Source: CBDDKZ01 sp965230415 (GTDB taxonomy: Bacteria > Bacteroidota > Bacteroidia > Cytophagales > JAAEPT01). Taken from it: DNA of 64,000 nucleotides. The position numbers and the translations under genes were made by a program. The stretch lies in NCBI GenBank assembly GCA_965230415.1, contig CBDDKZ010000005.1, forward strand, positions 3,162,001-3,226,000, read 5' to 3'. Shown here in pieces: positions 61,824-64,000 of the stretch; position 1 is the first letter of the stretch, and the number at the start of each line of letters is the position of its first letter. A model generated the notes under the pieces. It worked only from the letters and a program-made list of their open reading frames with translations, searched no databases and was not told the DNA's origin.

Positions 61824-63137
61824 ATGAAAAGATTCTTAATCGTTTTAATAATGCTCTTAACCATTCATATAAGTTGGTCTCAGAGTATTAGAAAGGATTT
61901 TCACGAAATGACAGTATCGGAAAAAGATGCTTTTGTGGATGCCTTGTATGCAGTACGTCAGGGACCAGATGTTTTTGCTGACTTAGCTAATTTTCATGCG
62001 AATAACTTTTCGTCTATTCACTTTAACTCACCAAGTCAGGATGTGTTTTTGGCATGGCATCGCCGTCAGATTCTTGAGTTAGAGCAAGCATTACAAGAAG
62101 ATAATCCACGGGTAAGTATTCCGCTATGGAATTGGGTAACAGATAATAGTTCGAGTGATCCGATGTGGAACCATAGTTTTCTGGGGCAATTTGTGAGTGC
62201 GTTTGGTATTAGCAGACCATTTAGCAACGGGGTAAACCTGCCAACACAATCTGAAATTAATAATGTACAAGCAATTACCAACTGGGATAATTATGTCTCG
62301 ACATTGGAAAATGGAAGTGTACACGTTGGTGGTCATGTGTGGATAGGTGGGACTATGGCTTCGGGGAATTCTCCGGCAGATCCGGTTTTCTACATGCATC
62401 ATGGTATGATAGACAAACTTTGGCAAGATTGGGTTGTAGCCAATAACATTACACCTTCGAGTAATTTGTATATCAAAACTGATATGCCTCGTTATGACGG
62501 AACTTATTCTTTTAACGGACAAGTACTTCCTAGTGTGAACCCGGATGATATCGTTGATTCCAGGGATTTAGGAGTGTTTTATGCAGCTAATGGTTTGGCT
62601 GTTCTGGATGAGTATTCTGTACAAAATGAATATCAAAATAGGGAACATTTTTATTATCAGTACAAGATAGAAGTGGAAGATTTTGATGTGCCAAATGGGA
62701 AGGCTGCTACCATTGAGTCTGTTAACGAAATTGTGATAAAACCAGGATTCGTCGCTGAAGATGGCTCCTCTTTTATTGCAAAAATTGATCAGGATAATGA
62801 CGCGGCAACGAGTGCTAGAATTACTACAGCACTTAGTTTTGATCAGAATTTTGATTCGGATAATAAGAATGTTTATGAGAATAATGGCCTTACTCATTTG
62901 GAAATGACTTTATTGCCAAATCCTGTTGTAAATGACTTACAATTATCTTTAAAGGAAATGAAAGATGCTTATGACGTAGAGGTGTTAGATTATATGGGTA
63001 ATGTGGTGATTCAAGAAGAAGGTATTACCTCGCCAATAACAAATCTTAACCTTAGCACAGCACCAAATGGTATGCTTTTGGTAAAAATTAAGCAAAAAGG
63101 TCAAATTTTGGCTATTGAAAAAATAATCAAAAAATAG
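61824..63137 (+). CDS. secreted tyrosinase-family type 3 copper protein, T9SS type A
   Basis: Tyrosinases oxidise phenols to o-diphenols and o-quinones with two copper ions. After a signal peptide (cleavage near SWSQ-S), the copper A ligands appear as H58, H66 and H79 (FLAWHRRQILELE), and copper B as H167, H171 and H192/H193 (GGHVWIGG, DPVFYMHHGMIDKLW). The catalytic domain covers about 20-210, small like Streptomyces tyrosinase. A GF/GSSF calcium-like motif (KPGFVAEDGSSFIAK, about 307-321) and a type A sorting domain (LLPNPVVNDLQL, about 370-437) follow. No caddie-type chaperone gene is visible. It should act outside the cell; the substrate is unknown, and the neighbouring tail-fibre-like proteins are possible partners (inference). 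Confidence 0.85.
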   Translation: MKRFLIVLIMLLTIHISWSQSIRKDFHEMTVSEKDAFVDALYAVRQGPDVFADLANFHANNFSSIHFNSPSQDVFLAWHRRQILELEQALQEDNPRVSIPLWNWVTDNSSSDPMWNHSFLGQFVSAFGISRPFSNGVNLPTQSEINNVQAITNWDNYVSTLENGSVHVGGHVWIGGTMASGNSPADPVFYMHHGMIDKLWQDWVVANNITPSSNLYIKTDMPRYDGTYSFNGQVLPSVNPDDIVDSRDLGVFYAANGLAVLDEYSVQNEYQNREHFYYQYKIEVEDFDVPNGKAATIESVNEIVIKPGFVAEDGSSFIAKIDQDNDAATSARITTALSFDQNFDSDNKNVYENNGLTHLEMTLLPNPVVNDLQLSLKEMKDAYDVEVLDYMGNVVIQEEGITSPITNLNLSTAPNGMLLVKIKQKGQILAIEKIIKK

Positions 63138-63184
63138 TATTAAGGAACCAATTTTTGGTTTTTAAATATATTGCATGCTATGGG

Positions 63185-63217
63185 AAGGGACTACCTCTGA
63201 GGTGGTCCCTTTTATTA
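63185..63217 (+). terminator. intrinsic terminator after the tyrosinase gene
   Basis: AAGGGACTACCT pairs with AGGTGGTCCCTT (one G-U) around a CTG loop (63185-63211), followed by a T-rich run. Confidence 0.85.
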
Positions 63218-63423
63218 TATTCTGCGTTTACCCCAATTATGAAAAATACTTAAAATATTATCAAAATAAACGTATTGAATGTCTTAGTGGTTGATGTGAA
63301 AAATTCATTGCCACAGGTATTTTTTTAATAGAACAAAAATAGACGTTGATCATTTTGAAAAGATTGGGGTGAAATATAATGGGAATAAAAAATGACGGAG
63401 AAAAATGAATAGGGGAGATCTTT

Positions 63424-63458
63424 AAAAAAAAGGGGATTCTCTCTTCGAGAATCCCCTC
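63424..63458 (-). terminator. intrinsic terminator of the nrdA gene
   Basis: GGGGATTCTC (63432-63441) and GAGAATCCCC (63447-63456) form a perfect 10-base-pair stem. On the minus strand it is followed by eight Ts (63424-63431), as expected after the nrdA stop at 63499. Confidence 0.85.
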
Positions 63459-63498
63459 TATCTATGCTAATAGAACGTTTAATTAAATTTATTCGGAA

Positions 63499-64000
63499 TT
63501 AACTTCCGCATGCCTCACAACCATCCGGGTCATCAAGAGAGCAAGCCATGTCGCTCGCATTTTGTTCTTGAGATTGGGCGTAAGTCTTTACTTCAGACTG
63601 TGTTGCCTGATCTACGGTAAACTTAATGGCATCGGCCGCTGCTTTCGTACGTAAGTAATACATACCGGTTTTTAAGCCCTTTTTCCATGCATAGAAGTGC
63701 ATAGATGTTAACTTACCGAAGTTTGGATCCTGGATGTGCACATTAAAGCTTTGGCTTTGGTCTATATAAGCACCACGATCGGCTGCCATATCGATAAGCG
63801 AGCGTTGCTTAATTTCCCATACCGTTTTATAGAGATCCTTAATGTTTTGCGGAATTTCAGGGATGTTTTGAACCGAGCCGTTGGAAGCAATCAGTTTTTG
63901 TTTCATATCCTCATTCCATACTCCTTGTGCGATTAAATCTTTTAAAAGGTGTTTGTTTACTACAATAAACTCACCTGAAAGCACCCGGCGTGTATAAATA
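63499..64000 (-). CDS. nrdA: ribonucleoside-diphosphate reductase subunit alpha, C-terminal part (cut by window edge)
   Basis: The frame is open to the edge of the window, so about 167 C-terminal residues are seen. Ribonucleotide reductase alpha reduces ribonucleoside diphosphates to deoxy forms. The visible part contains TRRVLSGEFIVVN at the edge, LTSMHFYAWKKGLKTGMYYLRT, the class I C-terminal barrel region, and ends CEACGS, which holds the redox Cys pair (CxxC) that thioredoxin or glutaredoxin reduces. The beta subunit gene is not in the window. A strong terminator lies 41 bases downstream, so the gene is the last of its transcript. Confidence 0.95.
   Translation of the reverse strand, partial: IYTRRVLSGEFIVVNKHLLKDLIAQGVWNEDMKQKLIASNGSVQNIPEIPQNIKDLYKTVWEIKQRSLIDMAADRGAYIDQSQSFNVHIQDPNFGKLTSMHFYAWKKGLKTGMYYLRTKAAADAIKFTVDQATQSEVKTYAQSQEQNASDMACSLDDPDGCEACGS

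Larger units (their letters stand above)
63138..63498. other. intergenic region between convergent tyrosinase and nrdA genes
   Basis: These 361 AT-rich bases hold two terminators, one for each convergent gene, and no coding frame. The middle part (63218-63423) shows nothing recognisable. Confidence 0.6.

Noticed and set aside
1..64000. tRNA, rRNA, CRISPR arrays and insertion sequences
   Set aside because: No tRNA arm patterns, no regularly spaced direct repeats and no transposase motifs were found on either strand.

Overview
The window reads as chromosomal DNA of a gliding or surface-associated member of the Bacteroidota, most likely Flavobacteriales. The support is AT-rich sequence, several type IX secretion (T9SS) genes (PorQ, PorP/SprF, a PorE-like protein), many secreted proteins with T9SS type A or type B C-terminal sorting domains, and promoters that fit the Bacteroidota pattern (TTTG, about 20 bases, then TAnnTTTG). 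No tRNA, rRNA, CRISPR array, insertion sequence or prophage was found.

Layout. 1-15.4 kb is a housekeeping block: a cut methylmalonyl-CoA mutase-like gene, a dnaA upstream region with a perfect DnaA box, dnaA, a GH3-family gene, dxr, rseP, a LysM protein, a PorE-like OmpA protein (minus strand), lon, porQ and hslU. 15.8-21.7 kb is a molybdenum and nitrate block: a MogA-like adenylyltransferase, then a 1168-residue fused assimilatory nitrate reductase, then a sulfite/nitrite-reductase-like protein ending in a rubredoxin domain. The nitrate reductase has a long leader that ends in an intrinsic terminator just before the start codon, which suggests attenuation. 21.7-23.9 kb (minus strand) is a tightly overlapping four-gene NAD/ADP-ribose operon: NADAR, macrodomain, DUF4291 (broken by one amber codon at a Trp position) and KptA. 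This is the most system-like accessory locus.

24-32 kb holds a secreted TPR-like protein, an ECF sigma factor and a probable anti-sigma factor in overlapping frames, then a 1779-residue beta-helix and repeat protein exported by T9SS type B. 32-45 kb is a mixed envelope region: outer-membrane barrels, a phytase-like protein with a GDPD domain inserted in apparently permuted order, an Omp85-like protein, a DUF547-barrel fusion, a MOSC protein and a chemoreceptor with a nitrate/nitrite-sensing (NIT) domain. 43.8-50.4 kb is a T9SS export cassette: a PD40 protein, two paralogous type B cargo proteins and their PorP/SprF partner.

50.6-63.1 kb encodes large secreted proteins: a 2031-residue nucleotidase-nuclease fusion, two tail-fibre-like paralogs in duplicated units, an unknown 747-residue type A cargo and a type A tyrosinase. 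The window closes with the C-terminus of ribonucleotide reductase alpha on the minus strand.

Taken together, the genes suggest a particle- or surface-living heterotroph. It appears to assimilate nitrate, possibly sense it through the NIT chemoreceptor, harvest phosphorus from nucleic acids and glycerophosphodiesters outside the cell, and decorate its surface by T9SS. Family names come from recognisable motifs read by eye. No database search was run.
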